Shown: one piece after another, positions 56,565 through 64,000 of the stretch
Layout: the number at the start of each line of letters is the position of its first letter
Position numbering within the stretch: position 1 is the first letter of the stretch
DNA from: Sulfuricurvum sp. 17-40-25
GTDB lineage: Bacteria > Campylobacterota > Campylobacteria > Campylobacterales > Sulfurimonadaceae
Direction: 5' to 3'
NCBI GenBank assembly: GCA_002282015.1
Contig: NCIJ01000006.1
Coordinates: 1 to 64,000, forward strand
DNA: 64,000 nt
Translations under genes and position numbers: made by a program
Notes under the pieces: model-generated
Databases searched by the model: none
Seen by the model: the letters and a program-made list of their open reading frames with translations, nothing else
What the model was told of the DNA's origin: nothing

Positions 56565-56651
56565 CCCTTTTGTTTTCTTTGCAAAGTACTATTGTATCGA
56601 AGCTTCTATTAAAACATAAAAAGCGTTAGACTACTTTAAGATTGTTGGGAA

Positions 56652-56657
56652 TATAAT
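56652..56657 (+). promoter_or_regulatory. -10 box TATAAT of cytochrome c553
   Basis: Perfect TATAAT 29 bases before the ATG at 56687; no consensus -35. Fits a strongly expressed small gene. Confidence 0.55.
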
Positions 56658-56686
56658 AGCGACAAATTTTTTAACGGAGAAACAAA

Positions 56687-56983
56687 ATGAAAAAAATTGC
56701 TCTTGCAATGTTATTCGCTGGTGTATCAATGATGGCTGCTGATGGAAAAGCTCTTTCAGCTAAATGTGTAGCTTGTCACGGTGCTAGCTTCGAAAAAGCG
56801 GCTCTTGGTAAATCTGCAATCGTAAAAGGTCAATCAGCAGCTGCTATCGAAGCTGCATTGAAAGGCTACAAAGCTGGTACATTGAATAAATCTGGAATGG
56901 GTGCATTGATGAAAGGTCAAGTTGCTACTATGTCTGATGCTGATATCAAGGCAGTTGCTGCTTACGCTGCAACAGGTAAATAA
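56687..56983 (+). CDS. Cytochrome c553-type monohaem protein
   Basis: 98 residues. Signal peptide (about 1-18, ALAMLFAGVSMMA), haem-c site CVACH (Cys27, Cys30, His31) and a distal Met in the MSDADIKAVAAYAA-preceding stretch GQVATM. Class I cytochrome, periplasmic electron carrier to a terminal oxidase; the adjacent cbb3 assembly genes support that. RBS ACGGAGAAAC. High Ala/Lys content is typical. Confidence 0.95.
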   Translation: MKKIALAMLFAGVSMMAADGKALSAKCVACHGASFEKAALGKSAIVKGQSAAAIEAALKGYKAGTLNKSGMGALMKGQVATMSDADIKAVAAYAATGK

Positions 56984-57002
56984 GTTTCATACTTAAATAC
57001 CC

Positions 57003-57022
57003 TCATCGCTTAGGCGATGAGA
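57003..57022. terminator. Terminator hairpin between c553 and ccoS
   Basis: CTCATCGC-TTAG-GCGATGAG: 8-bp perfect stem with the same TTAG loop as the one after groEL, placed 20 bases after the c553 stop and 15 bases from the ccoS stop. It can serve both directions. Confidence 0.8.
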
Positions 57023-57036
57023 ACTTCTTCTCTTTA

Positions 57037-57255
57037 TTATTCCGGTCTATAATCTTTCTTTCTTAACGCATCTCTTTTTTTCTGCTGATCTGCTGCATCG
57101 TTTAATTCGTTTTCATCATCAAACTGCACCTGATTCATCATCCGTTTTTCATCATCAAATTGACCCGTTTTAATGCCCCATAAAAATGCAATGAGAGCAA
57201 TGCCCCCTAAAAACAACGATGCACCTAACATCATAGCAACTACCCAACTGTCCAC
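57037..57255 (-). CDS. ccoS: cbb3 oxidase assembly protein CcoS
   Basis: 72 residues. One N-terminal membrane helix (about 6-28) followed by the family signature FLWGIKTGQFDDEKRMM. It is needed for cofactor insertion into cbb3 oxidase. It is 9 bases after ccoI and ends before a two-way hairpin. Confidence 0.93.
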   Translation of the reverse strand: MDSWVVAMMLGASLFLGGIALIAFLWGIKTGQFDDEKRMMNQVQFDDENELNDAADQQKKRDALRKKDYRPE

Positions 57256-57264
57256 AATAACCTC

Positions 57265-59664
57265 CTATTTATACATCCATTTGACACGCATCGAATTACC
57301 AACAACCAAAAGAGAACTAAACGACATCGACAGTGCCGCCAATAAGGGGATAATATACCCCATCATAGCCAATGGTATCGTAACCGCATTATAAATCAAT
57401 GAAATCCCTAAGTTTTGTTTGATCAGACCATAGGTCCGTCTGCTAATGGCATACGCTTCTGTAAGTGACACCAATGAATCGTTAAGCAATACAATATCAG
57501 AGACCTCGATAGCTATGTCACTGCCATTGCCCATAGCAATACCTATATCCGCACAGGCCAGGGCCAAGAGATCATTAACCCCATCCCCTGCCATGACGAC
57601 AACGTGTCCCTCATTGTGTGCTTTATCAATAAAATCTGCTTTTTCTTGCGCCGTAACATGGGCATGCACTTCATCTATACCTACTGCTCCGGCTACCCGT
57701 AATGCAGACGCCGTATGATCTCCCGTCAGCATTACAACACGCAAACCAAACTCGCGCAAACTCTGGATCGATTCAAGTGCATTTTCTTTAGGTAGGTCTT
57801 GCAACTCAAACGTTGCACACAGCTCTCCATCCACAGCATAATAAAAGAGGCTTTTATCGCTGAGCGTTTGGGTTTCTATTCCCATATCTTCCATGAGTAA
57901 AGCGTTCCCTCCGGCAATCATCACTCCATTAGCACGCCCTACTAAACCACGTGCAGGAATCTCGTTGACCTCAGAAATCCCCCCCGTTTGTATCATAGGT
58001 TCGGTTTTATCCAAATACTGTGCTATTCCTAAACTGATGGGGTGTTTGGACGAGCTTACTAAAGCCAATAATACAGATCGATCATACCCTGCATGATAGG
58101 TTGCATACACCACAGCCGGGCGCCCTTGCGTAATGGTCCCTGTCTTATCGAGGACAATCATCGTCACTTTTGCCATCGTCTCGATTTGTGCCGCGGATTT
58201 AAACAGAATCGATCGCTTTGCTCCCAAAGCCAATCCCACAATAGTCGCTACAGGAGTAGCCAGCGCAAGCGCACATGGACATGCAATAATGATAACCGAA
58301 ATACCCACCATCAATGCCCTATCAAAGGTATGCGGCCAAAAATACCAAACCCAAAACGTCCCGATCGCTAAAAATAAAATTGCAGACGAAAAATATTCAG
58401 AAAGACGATTGGCCAGTTGTTCGATTTTAGGCTTTTGACGCATCGCATTTTCTAACAGATTGACCAAATGAGAGAGTGTTGAGTTGGCATAGTCTTTGAG
58501 TGCACGATAATGCAACAAGGCATCAATACTGGTCGTACCGCTGATGATATTGTCCCCTTTACGTTTAAAAATAGGATCTGCTTCCCCTGTGAGATTGCTC
58601 TCATCAAAACTACCTTCGCCCGAGATGACTTCCCCGTCAATTGCGGCCCGCTCACCCGTACGGATGATAATAGTATCCCCGACATTCACCTCAGATACAC
58701 GAACACTGCGAATCGCATCTCCGTCTAAAACACTCACTTCACTGGGAACGTATTTCCCCATCACATCCAACGTATCTGCGGCATGTTTTCGGCTCAATAC
58801 CTCCAAAAACTTACCCAGCAAGACAAAAGTGATGATCATCGCTACCGAATCAAAATAGGCATCCCCTTTTTCAAGTACAGTGATATAGATGGAATAAAAG
58901 TACGCCAGTGTGGATCCCGTTACCACCAACATATCCATCGTAACCGCACCATTGCGAAGGCCGTAATACGCGCCCCGATAAAAAACCCATCCGCTGTAAA
59001 AAAGCGCCGGTGTTGCAAGTACCCATTCCGCAATATTAAGAATCGTCTTGATCTCTTGACTCATCCCTGTGAAATAACCTGCGTATTGGGCAACCGCAAT
59101 CCACATCATGTTCATAGACGCAAAGGCCGCAACGGCCATACGCAAATAATACTCTTTACGTTCTTTATTAGCTCGTACTTCTTGCATAGAAGCATCGTAT
59201 GGATAGGCATTGTATCCGATAGCGCGAATCATCTCGATAATAGTGGAAAGTTTGAGTTTTGTCACATCCCAGACAATATGTGCTTTGTTGTTGGTATAGT
59301 TGATATGCGCTTCGATCACGCCAGGCATCTTATGCAGTGCTTTTTCATTCAACCACACACATGCAGCACAATGAATCCCCTCAATAATCAGTGAGATTTG
59401 TGCCGTATTTTCTTCTCCAAGCGTCACAAAACGCTCATAAAATGTAGGGGAATCAAAATTCTCACTCGCCTCAAACTGCTGGTCGGGAGGGGTAAGTGTT
59501 GTCTCTCCCATCTTGGTGTAAAAACTATCAAGCCCTTCATCTTTTAACAGATGATAGATCCCCTTGCATCCATTACAGCAAAAGCGTAGCTCCTCATCAT
59601 GGATCATCACCGAGTCGCTAAAGACCAGATGACAATGGTCACATTTGACGTCAGACATAATCAA
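57265..59664 (-). CDS. ccoI: Copper-type P-ATPase CcoI/FixI
   Basis: 799 residues (or 797 from the second Met). The N-terminal Cys-rich part (CDHC, CCNGC) and heavy-metal domain IEGIHCAACVW are CcoI-like. Eight membrane helices, with CPC in IIACPCALALATP, the phosphorylation site DKTGTITQG and the hinge GDGVNDLLAL. Exports Cu(I) for cbb3-oxidase assembly. Its start overlaps the asparaginase-like gene by 14 bases. Confidence 0.95.
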   Translation of the reverse strand: MIMSDVKCDHCHLVFSDSVMIHDEELRFCCNGCKGIYHLLKDEGLDSFYTKMGETTLTPPDQQFEASENFDSPTFYERFVTLGEENTAQISLIIEGIHCAACVWLNEKALHKMPGVIEAHINYTNNKAHIVWDVTKLKLSTIIEMIRAIGYNAYPYDASMQEVRANKERKEYYLRMAVAAFASMNMMWIAVAQYAGYFTGMSQEIKTILNIAEWVLATPALFYSGWVFYRGAYYGLRNGAVTMDMLVVTGSTLAYFYSIYITVLEKGDAYFDSVAMIITFVLLGKFLEVLSRKHAADTLDVMGKYVPSEVSVLDGDAIRSVRVSEVNVGDTIIIRTGERAAIDGEVISGEGSFDESNLTGEADPIFKRKGDNIISGTTSIDALLHYRALKDYANSTLSHLVNLLENAMRQKPKIEQLANRLSEYFSSAILFLAIGTFWVWYFWPHTFDRALMVGISVIIIACPCALALATPVATIVGLALGAKRSILFKSAAQIETMAKVTMIVLDKTGTITQGRPAVVYATYHAGYDRSVLLALVSSSKHPISLGIAQYLDKTEPMIQTGGISEVNEIPARGLVGRANGVMIAGGNALLMEDMGIETQTLSDKSLFYYAVDGELCATFELQDLPKENALESIQSLREFGLRVVMLTGDHTASALRVAGAVGIDEVHAHVTAQEKADFIDKAHNEGHVVVMAGDGVNDLLALACADIGIAMGNGSDIAIEVSDIVLLNDSLVSLTEAYAISRRTYGLIKQNLGISLIYNAVTIPLAMMGYIIPLLAALSMSFSSLLVVGNSMRVKWMYK

Positions 59665-60130
59665 ACTTGCCCTGATCTCTATTTTTAATCACTCGATTAT
59701 AGGGGCCACATACCCCTTGCATTACGATATAGACCCCATGTAACGCATGGTGAGTATACCCAATTGCCATAGCCAAATTAGCGGTTGCCTCAATTGGGTC
59801 AATGCTAAACGGAACCATTGAGCCTGTAAATACAATCACTTTTTGTAATCCAAGGTTTGCAACATGCTGGGCACTTTGATCCATCGTATCGGTTCCATGA
59901 ACAACGATAATCAAATCTTCATCCGATTGGAATATCGTTTTTGCAAGTACTTCACGATCTTCATGCGTCATCTCAAGCGAGTCTTTATACAGTAGTCCCT
60001 GAACACGTATAGGTGTACTAAATGTGGATGTGATCGAAATAATCGCTACCTCATCATGAGGTACCTCCAGTGTACCAGTCAATGGATTGTAACGTTTATT
60101 AAAGGTTCCGCCAGTATTTAGGATAAGCAT
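59651..60130 (-). CDS. Single-domain L-asparaginase-like protein
   Basis: 159 residues, only half of a normal asparaginase (about 330). The catalytic N-terminal domain features are present: nucleophile Thr in LNTGGTFNKRY and the HGTDTMDQSA motif, and TGSMVP. The C-terminal domain, which completes the active site in the dimer, is missing and the stop is clean, with the next gene overlapping, so this is not a fresh truncation. It shares 1 base with gmhB and overlaps ccoI. The substrate is uncertain. Confidence 0.75.
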   Translation of the reverse strand: MLILNTGGTFNKRYNPLTGTLEVPHDEVAIISITSTFSTPIRVQGLLYKDSLEMTHEDREVLAKTIFQSDEDLIIVVHGTDTMDQSAQHVANLGLQKVIVFTGSMVPFSIDPIEATANLAMAIGYTHHALHGVYIVMQGVCGPYNRVIKNRDQGKFDYV

Positions 60131-60639
60131 TACAAAAGTTCCTTTAATGACCTGATAATCTGGTTAGCAGCAGATTCATTGGCTTCAGAGCTTAGCAGGA
60201 TATTGGTCGTAACCCCAGCACGCATCGCAGCTTCGATATCACGTTCGTTATCCCCGATCATGATTGAGCTTGCCATATCAATATCAAAATCTTTTTGCGC
60301 TTCTAAAAACATCCCTGGTTGCGGTTTACGACAGTCACATGGGCCATCAATATTTTCATGATGAGGACAATGATAGATGTGAGTCAGCGTAATACCTACT
60401 GATTTGAAATACTGTATCATCCACTCGCTCAAGAGTTTAAAATCCTCTTGCGTATAATACCCGCGTGAAATTCCGGACTGATTCGTCACGATGATGATCA
60501 AATATCCCCGTGCTTCATACCAACGGCAAACATCCAATATCCCATCCATAAGTTCAAAATCATCGATTTTATAGAGGTAGTTTTTCTCAACGTTGACGAC
60601 ACCGTCACGATCTAAAAAGAGCGCTTTAGGCAACCCCAT
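60130..60639 (-). CDS. gmhB: D,D-heptose 1,7-bisphosphate phosphatase
   Basis: 169 residues from the ATG at 60639; TTG starts at 60660 and 60633 are also possible (the last has GGAG at 6 bases). HAD fold: DRDGVVN nucleophile (LDRDGVV), VTNQSGISRGYY, the zinc-binding cluster CPHHENIDGPCDCRKP and GDNERDIEAA. Removes the C7 phosphate in ADP-heptose synthesis. It overlaps the gmhA stop by up to 14 bases. Confidence 0.93.
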   Translation of the reverse strand: MGLPKALFLDRDGVVNVEKNYLYKIDDFELMDGILDVCRWYEARGYLIIIVTNQSGISRGYYTQEDFKLLSEWMIQYFKSVGITLTHIYHCPHHENIDGPCDCRKPQPGMFLEAQKDFDIDMASSIMIGDNERDIEAAMRAGVTTNILLSSEANESAANQIIRSLKELL

Positions 60640-61219
60640 CTCCGAAGAGCTCTTGTTCAATAATGTCGCATAAAATATGTCCGATCAAAATATGTGATTC
60701 CTGAATACGCGGTGTAGCATTAGATGGGATAATAATCGCATAATCAGCCATTGCTGCCATTTTTCCACCGTCACGTCCTGTTAACGCAACTGTTGTAACA
60801 CCACGTTCTTTTGCCGATTCAAATGCATTGATGATATTTTGGGAGTTGCCGGAAGTAGAAATACCGATAAACAAATCACCCGATTGTGACATCCCCTCAA
60901 CCTGACGTGAAAAGACTTTGTCATACCCGTAATCATTTCCAATCGCTGTCAGGTTAGACGTATCCGTCGTCAATGCCAATGAAGGGATAGAAGGGCGGTC
61001 AAACCCATAGCGTCCAACCAGTTCCGCAGCAATATGCTGTGCATCCGCAGCAGATCCGCCGTTACCGGCTAGCATTGTTTTCTTTCCATTGCGATAAACC
61101 GCTACACACGCCTTCGCAACCGCTTCTATGACGTCCAAAAGAGGTTCACTCTCTAAAATCGCTTGTTTAGTAGCCGCTGAATCAGCGATTTGATGATAAA
61201 TATATTGTTTCATTTTCAT
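60626..61219 (-). CDS. gmhA: Sedoheptulose 7-phosphate isomerase
   Basis: 197 residues, SIS fold. Substrate-loop LAGNGGSAADAQHIAAELVGRY, ISTSGNSQN and the late HILCDIIEQ are typical. First step of ADP-heptose synthesis: sedoheptulose 7-phosphate to heptose 7-phosphate. trpS ends upstream, 5 bases away, on the same strand; gmhB follows with an overlap. Confidence 0.97.
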   Translation of the reverse strand: MKMKQYIYHQIADSAATKQAILESEPLLDVIEAVAKACVAVYRNGKKTMLAGNGGSAADAQHIAAELVGRYGFDRPSIPSLALTTDTSNLTAIGNDYGYDKVFSRQVEGMSQSGDLFIGISTSGNSQNIINAFESAKERGVTTVALTGRDGGKMAAMADYAIIIPSNATPRIQESHILIGHILCDIIEQELFGDGVA

Positions 61220-61224
61220 TCCTT

Positions 61225-62190
61225 CTAATATTGGATTCCCGTCACGGATCGTATTCTTTCAATAATAGGCATTGCTACAGCGGTGGCTTTTACTGCCCCT
61301 GCTTTTAGTACATCACGCACTTCATCCTGATGTGCTTCATAATAAGCCCGTCGTTCTCTAAAGGGGCGAAAATACTCCCACAGTACATCTGCCAAATAAA
61401 GCTTGAAGTGCCCGTGCCCTTCTCCACCGCTCAAATAACGTTCTTGCAGTGCGATACGTTCATTCTCATTCAAAAACAGTTTAACGATATTATAGACATT
61501 GCAGTTTTCAAACTCTTTTGGCTCTTCCATTCCGACAACTTCCGTCACAATCTTTTTAATAGTTTTGAGCTGGCTTTTTTCTTCACCAAAAATCGTGATG
61601 GTATTGCCGTAACTCTTCGACATCTTTTGCCCATCGGTACCAGGTACAGTTGCTACATTCTCATCCACACGAAATTCCGGCATCGTAAAAATATCACCGT
61701 ATTGATTATTAAATTTAGTCGCGATATCTCTGGCAATCTCGACATGCTGTATCTGATCCTTCCCAACAGGAACGACCTGCGAACCAAACAGTAAAATATC
61801 GGCTGCCATAAGTACCGGATAGGAAAAAAGACTGTGATTTGACGCAATCCCGCGTGCTGTTTTATCTTTATAGCTATGAGCCCGCTCAAGCAATCCCATA
61901 GGGGTGAAACTAGAGAGAATCCAGTACAACTCCAAGACCTCTTTGACATCCGATTGGACCCAAAACGTACTTTTAGCAGGATTCATCCCCAATGCCAAAA
62001 AATCAGTTGCCGCTTGCATAGTAAGCTGTCGTAATCGTTCACCATCTCCCAACGATGTCATGGCGTGATAATTGGCGATAAAAGCAAACACTTCATGGTC
62101 ATTTTGGGATTCGATCATTGGAAGAATCGAACCAAAATAATTCCCGATATGCAAATCACCCGAAGGTTGTATTCCAGTCAAGACTCTCAA
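61225..62190 (-). CDS. trpS: Tryptophanyl-tRNA synthetase
   Basis: 321 residues. Class I motifs: HIGN (GDLHIGNYFGS) and KMSKS (GQKMSKSYGN), and the GKDQIQHVEIARDIA substrate segment. It charges tRNA-Trp in the cytoplasm. First gene of the run leading through gmhA, gmhB, the asparaginase-like gene, ccoI and ccoS. Confidence 0.98.
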   Translation of the reverse strand: MRVLTGIQPSGDLHIGNYFGSILPMIESQNDHEVFAFIANYHAMTSLGDGERLRQLTMQAATDFLALGMNPAKSTFWVQSDVKEVLELYWILSSFTPMGLLERAHSYKDKTARGIASNHSLFSYPVLMAADILLFGSQVVPVGKDQIQHVEIARDIATKFNNQYGDIFTMPEFRVDENVATVPGTDGQKMSKSYGNTITIFGEEKSQLKTIKKIVTEVVGMEEPKEFENCNVYNIVKLFLNENERIALQERYLSGGEGHGHFKLYLADVLWEYFRPFRERRAYYEAHQDEVRDVLKAGAVKATAVAMPIIERIRSVTGIQY

Positions 62191-62313
62191 AAATACTCCT
62201 AAATCAATATAACTACTATTATATCAAACCCTCGATTAACTGCATCACAGTTAAGCTTCATTTTAAGAAACAAGGTGTATATTTTTCTATAGTTCAACTA
62301 AAAAGGATTCATT

Positions 62314-62646
62314 ATGAATGTACAAATTCGCGCAAAAGACATTACTCTTACATCTCATCTTAACGATCACATTGCAGCAGCAATCGACAATTTTAAGCGT
62401 TACCATCTTGATATGACAACCGTGAATGTCATTATCACCAAAGAGAAACAATCTGTCGCTGTTGAGTTTGATATCCATATTGCACATGCACAACCGGTTG
62501 TTATCAGCCATTCAGATGCCGATCTTGACACTGCTATCGACCTGGCCATTGAGCGTGCCAATAAAGCACTCAGACGTCTGCACGACAAGACCAAAGATCA
62601 CCATACATCTTCTATCCGTGATATTGAAGTAGCGGAAGCAGAGTAA
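62314..62646 (+). CDS. hpf: Ribosome hibernation-promoting factor, short HPF/RaiA type
   Basis: 110 residues, the short type without the long C-terminal extension. The fold pattern NVQIRAKDITLTSHLNDHIAAAIDNF and DLDTAIDLAIERANKALRRLHDK is typical. It binds the 30S subunit and helps form inactive ribosomes in slow growth. RBS AAAAGGATT; it is 6 bases before the thioredoxin gene. Confidence 0.9.
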   Translation: MNVQIRAKDITLTSHLNDHIAAAIDNFKRYHLDMTTVNVIITKEKQSVAVEFDIHIAHAQPVVISHSDADLDTAIDLAIERANKALRRLHDKTKDHHTSSIRDIEVAEAE

Positions 62647-62652
62647 ATATCC

Positions 62653-63084
62653 ATGGATAAAATAAACGTTGTGTGCCCTCATTGCGGGGGCGTTAACGCC
62701 ATTCCCCTCAAAGAAACGTACACAAAAGCATCTTGCGGCCACTGTAAAGCTTCACTTCTTGATACCAAACCCCTTTCTCTTAACACTGAGACCTTTGATC
62801 GACTGATGCTCAATGACCAGCGATTGGTCATTGCTGACTTTTGGGCCCCATGGTGTGGACCATGCCGTTCTATGGCACCAGCATTCGAAGAAGCGGCCAA
62901 GTCATTTGCTCTAAAAGCACAGTTTGTCAAAATCAATACCGAAGAGGAACAAACCATCGCAGGACGATTTTCCATCCGTTCTATTCCCACTATCATCGCT
63001 TTTAAAAATAACCGTATCGTTGATCAGATCAGCGGCGCACTTCCTGCCTCTCAGATTATCGCATGGGTACGCAAACACCTCTAA
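62653..63084 (+). CDS. trxC: Thioredoxin 2-like protein (zinc ribbon plus thioredoxin)
   Basis: 143 residues. The N-terminal zinc ribbon has two Cys pairs (CPHCGG, CGHCKA) in the first 32 residues. The thioredoxin domain has WCGPC in FWAPWCGPCRSMAP and the cis-Pro in IRSIPTIIAF. Cytoplasmic disulfide reductase. The second gene after hpf. The symbol is by similarity of layout to E. coli TrxC. Confidence 0.92.
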   Translation: MDKINVVCPHCGGVNAIPLKETYTKASCGHCKASLLDTKPLSLNTETFDRLMLNDQRLVIADFWAPWCGPCRSMAPAFEEAAKSFALKAQFVKINTEEEQTIAGRFSIRSIPTIIAFKNNRIVDQISGALPASQIIAWVRKHL

Positions 63085-63145
63085 TATAACCTAGTATTCA
63101 TTCTTTTTTCGCTACTCTTCCCTACTTTAACATTAGGAAAACAGT

Positions 63146-63589
63146 ATGTACAACTGGGTAGTTTGGTTTCACATCATATCGATGGTATCATGGTTTGCGG
63201 TACTCTTTTATCTGCCACGTCTTTTTGTCTATCATGTAGAAAACGCTGAGAATAAAGGTTTTTTAGAAGTGATCGAAGTCATGGAGATGAAGATTTACAA
63301 ATATATAGGTATTCCTGCATTTTGGGCAACACTGTTATCGGGTATAGCGCTGATTTTCATGTCAACCGCACATTACGGAGTCAATGTCTTTCAAACAGGT
63401 GGATGGCTTCACGCCAAACTAACCCTTGTAGCTATCTTGATTGCTTATTTCTTTTCTCTAGGACACTACCGCCTAAAACTTCAAGAAGATGCGAACTATA
63501 AAAACGGTAAGTTTTTCCGTCTTTATAATGAAGTGCCAACTCTACTGCTCATGGCAATCGTCGCATTGGTAATCGTTAAACCGTTTTGA
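63146..63589 (+). CDS. hemJ: Protoporphyrinogen oxidase, HemJ family
   Basis: 147 residues with four membrane helices and the conserved His in VVWFHIISMVSWFAVLFYLPRLFVYHVE and GGWLHAKLTLVAIL. The HemJ family oxidises protoporphyrinogen IX to protoporphyrin IX in most Campylobacterota. With hemE at 33020 it is the second haem gene of the window. Its stop codon abuts the stop of der. Confidence 0.92.
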   Translation: MYNWVVWFHIISMVSWFAVLFYLPRLFVYHVENAENKGFLEVIEVMEMKIYKYIGIPAFWATLLSGIALIFMSTAHYGVNVFQTGGWLHAKLTLVAILIAYFFSLGHYRLKLQEDANYKNGKFFRLYNEVPTLLLMAIVALVIVKPF

Positions 63590-64000
63590 TTACCATAAAG
63601 CTCTTGTTTTATGAGGTCTCGGTTTTTTATCTCCACCTCTACTTTTCGCTTTGAAAAGAATTGGTGTCCCCTCAAAGTTAAACTCATCACGCAATCGATT
63701 GGTCAAGTATCTGCGATAACTAAAATGTAACCCCTGTGGTTTGTTCATAATCAAGGCAATACGCGGAGGACGAATATCGTACTGTGTCACAAAATAAAGG
63801 CGGATATTCATCCCATTAACACTCGGAAGCGTATGTCTGCGCAATGCCGATTGAATCACTTCATTAAGTTTTCCAGTTGAGATGCGCTGAGAATAATTTT
63901 CATTGATTTTGAGAAGCATATCAAAGATCTTATGCACACGTTGCTTACTTTGCGCCGAAATCGTGACGATTGGAGCATAGCTCAAAAACTTAAAGCGGTC
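63590..64000 (-). CDS. der: GTPase Der, C-terminal part (gene runs past the window)
   Basis: 136 residues visible; the coding frame is open to the right edge (5' end outside). The segment is the last part of the second GTPase domain (DRFKFLSYAPIVTISAQ) followed by the KH-like domain (KIFDMLLKINENYSQRI, PRIALIMNKPQGLHFSYRRYLTNRLRDEFNFEGTPI). Der (EngA) matures the 50S subunit. The typical basic tail (RGGDKKPRPHKTRALW) ends the protein. Confidence 0.95.
   Translation of the reverse strand, partial: DRFKFLSYAPIVTISAQSKQRVHKIFDMLLKINENYSQRISTGKLNEVIQSALRRHTLPSVNGMNIRLYFVTQYDIRPPRIALIMNKPQGLHFSYRRYLTNRLRDEFNFEGTPILFKAKSRGGDKKPRPHKTRALW

Noticed and set aside
58783-59394. 203-codon plus-strand frame opposite ccoI
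   Set aside because: Shadow of a well-supported P-type ATPase gene; composition (many His/Arg/Asn) is typical of an antisense frame.

Overview
The window looks like a chromosomal stretch of a Campylobacterota (Epsilonproteobacteria) bacterium, most like the free-living Sulfuricurvum/Sulfurimonas group. This rests on the AT-rich coding style, the gene order gyrA - small exported proteins - flgR (the order also found in Helicobacter), the cbb3-oxidase assembly genes ccoS/ccoI, a small cytochrome c553, HemJ-type protoporphyrinogen oxidase, paired ammonium transporters with a PII protein, and a complete ADP-heptose/LPS gene set. Genus assignment is inference; nothing here proves it. Three tRNA genes are present (Arg-CCT, Met-CAT, Asn-GTT). 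I found no rRNA, CRISPR array, insertion sequence or phage structural gene.

Layout. 201-7006 (minus): three-gene operon of two transglutaminase-type proteins and a circularly permuted ATP-grasp/alpha-E fusion, a predicted peptide- or protein-modification system. 7125-11934 (plus): response regulator and sensor kinase, a PAS-GGDEF diguanylate cyclase, a metallo-beta-lactamase phosphodiesterase-like protein and a small membrane protein. 11953-14143 (minus): a small haem-c protein, tRNA-Arg, then two toxin-antitoxin modules between an 18-bp direct repeat whose right copy is the 3' end of tRNA-Met. 14298-16281: groES-groEL behind a consensus sigma70 promoter, followed by an opposing 45-codon lysine-rich microprotein gene that is easily missed. 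16584-18112: TerC/DUF475 membrane protein, a small protein and an HTH protein. 18353-23720 (minus): a tightly coupled run manB-pyrC-response regulator-histidine kinase-exbB-exbD-2OG/Fe(II) dioxygenase. 23768-26719 (minus): amt-glnK and a second amt, both preceded by the same 17-bp palindrome at the same distance from the -10 box.

26892-35018 (plus): gyrA, a FlgP-like exported protein behind a sigma54 promoter that overlaps the gyrA stop codon, a small exported protein, FlgR lacking its DNA-binding domain, asd, YqhA-family protein, hemE, a radical SAM protein, then tRNA-Asn. 35272-56564: a large surface polysaccharide/LPS region with dTDP-rhamnose synthesis (rmlA-C-D-B), many glycosyltransferases, an MBOAT/SGNH O-acetylation pair, an O-antigen ligase/polymerase, a WaaP-like kinase, a glycosidase-like membrane protein, waaF, yfaZ, hldE and hldD. 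56687-64000: cytochrome c553, ccoS, ccoI, a one-domain asparaginase homologue, gmhB, gmhA, trpS, then hpf, trxC-like thioredoxin, hemJ and the 3' part of der, which runs off the right edge.

How it fits together: gmhA, hldE, gmhB and hldD give the whole sedoheptulose-7-phosphate to ADP-heptose route, which feeds WaaF and the other GT9 heptosyltransferases; rmlABCD supplies dTDP-rhamnose to nearby GT2 enzymes; manB may supply hexose-1-phosphates. The signals I consider most worth testing are the duplicated palindrome at the two amt promoters, the lysine-rich microprotein, the tRNA-Met-linked toxin-antitoxin island, and the transglutaminase/ATP-grasp operon.
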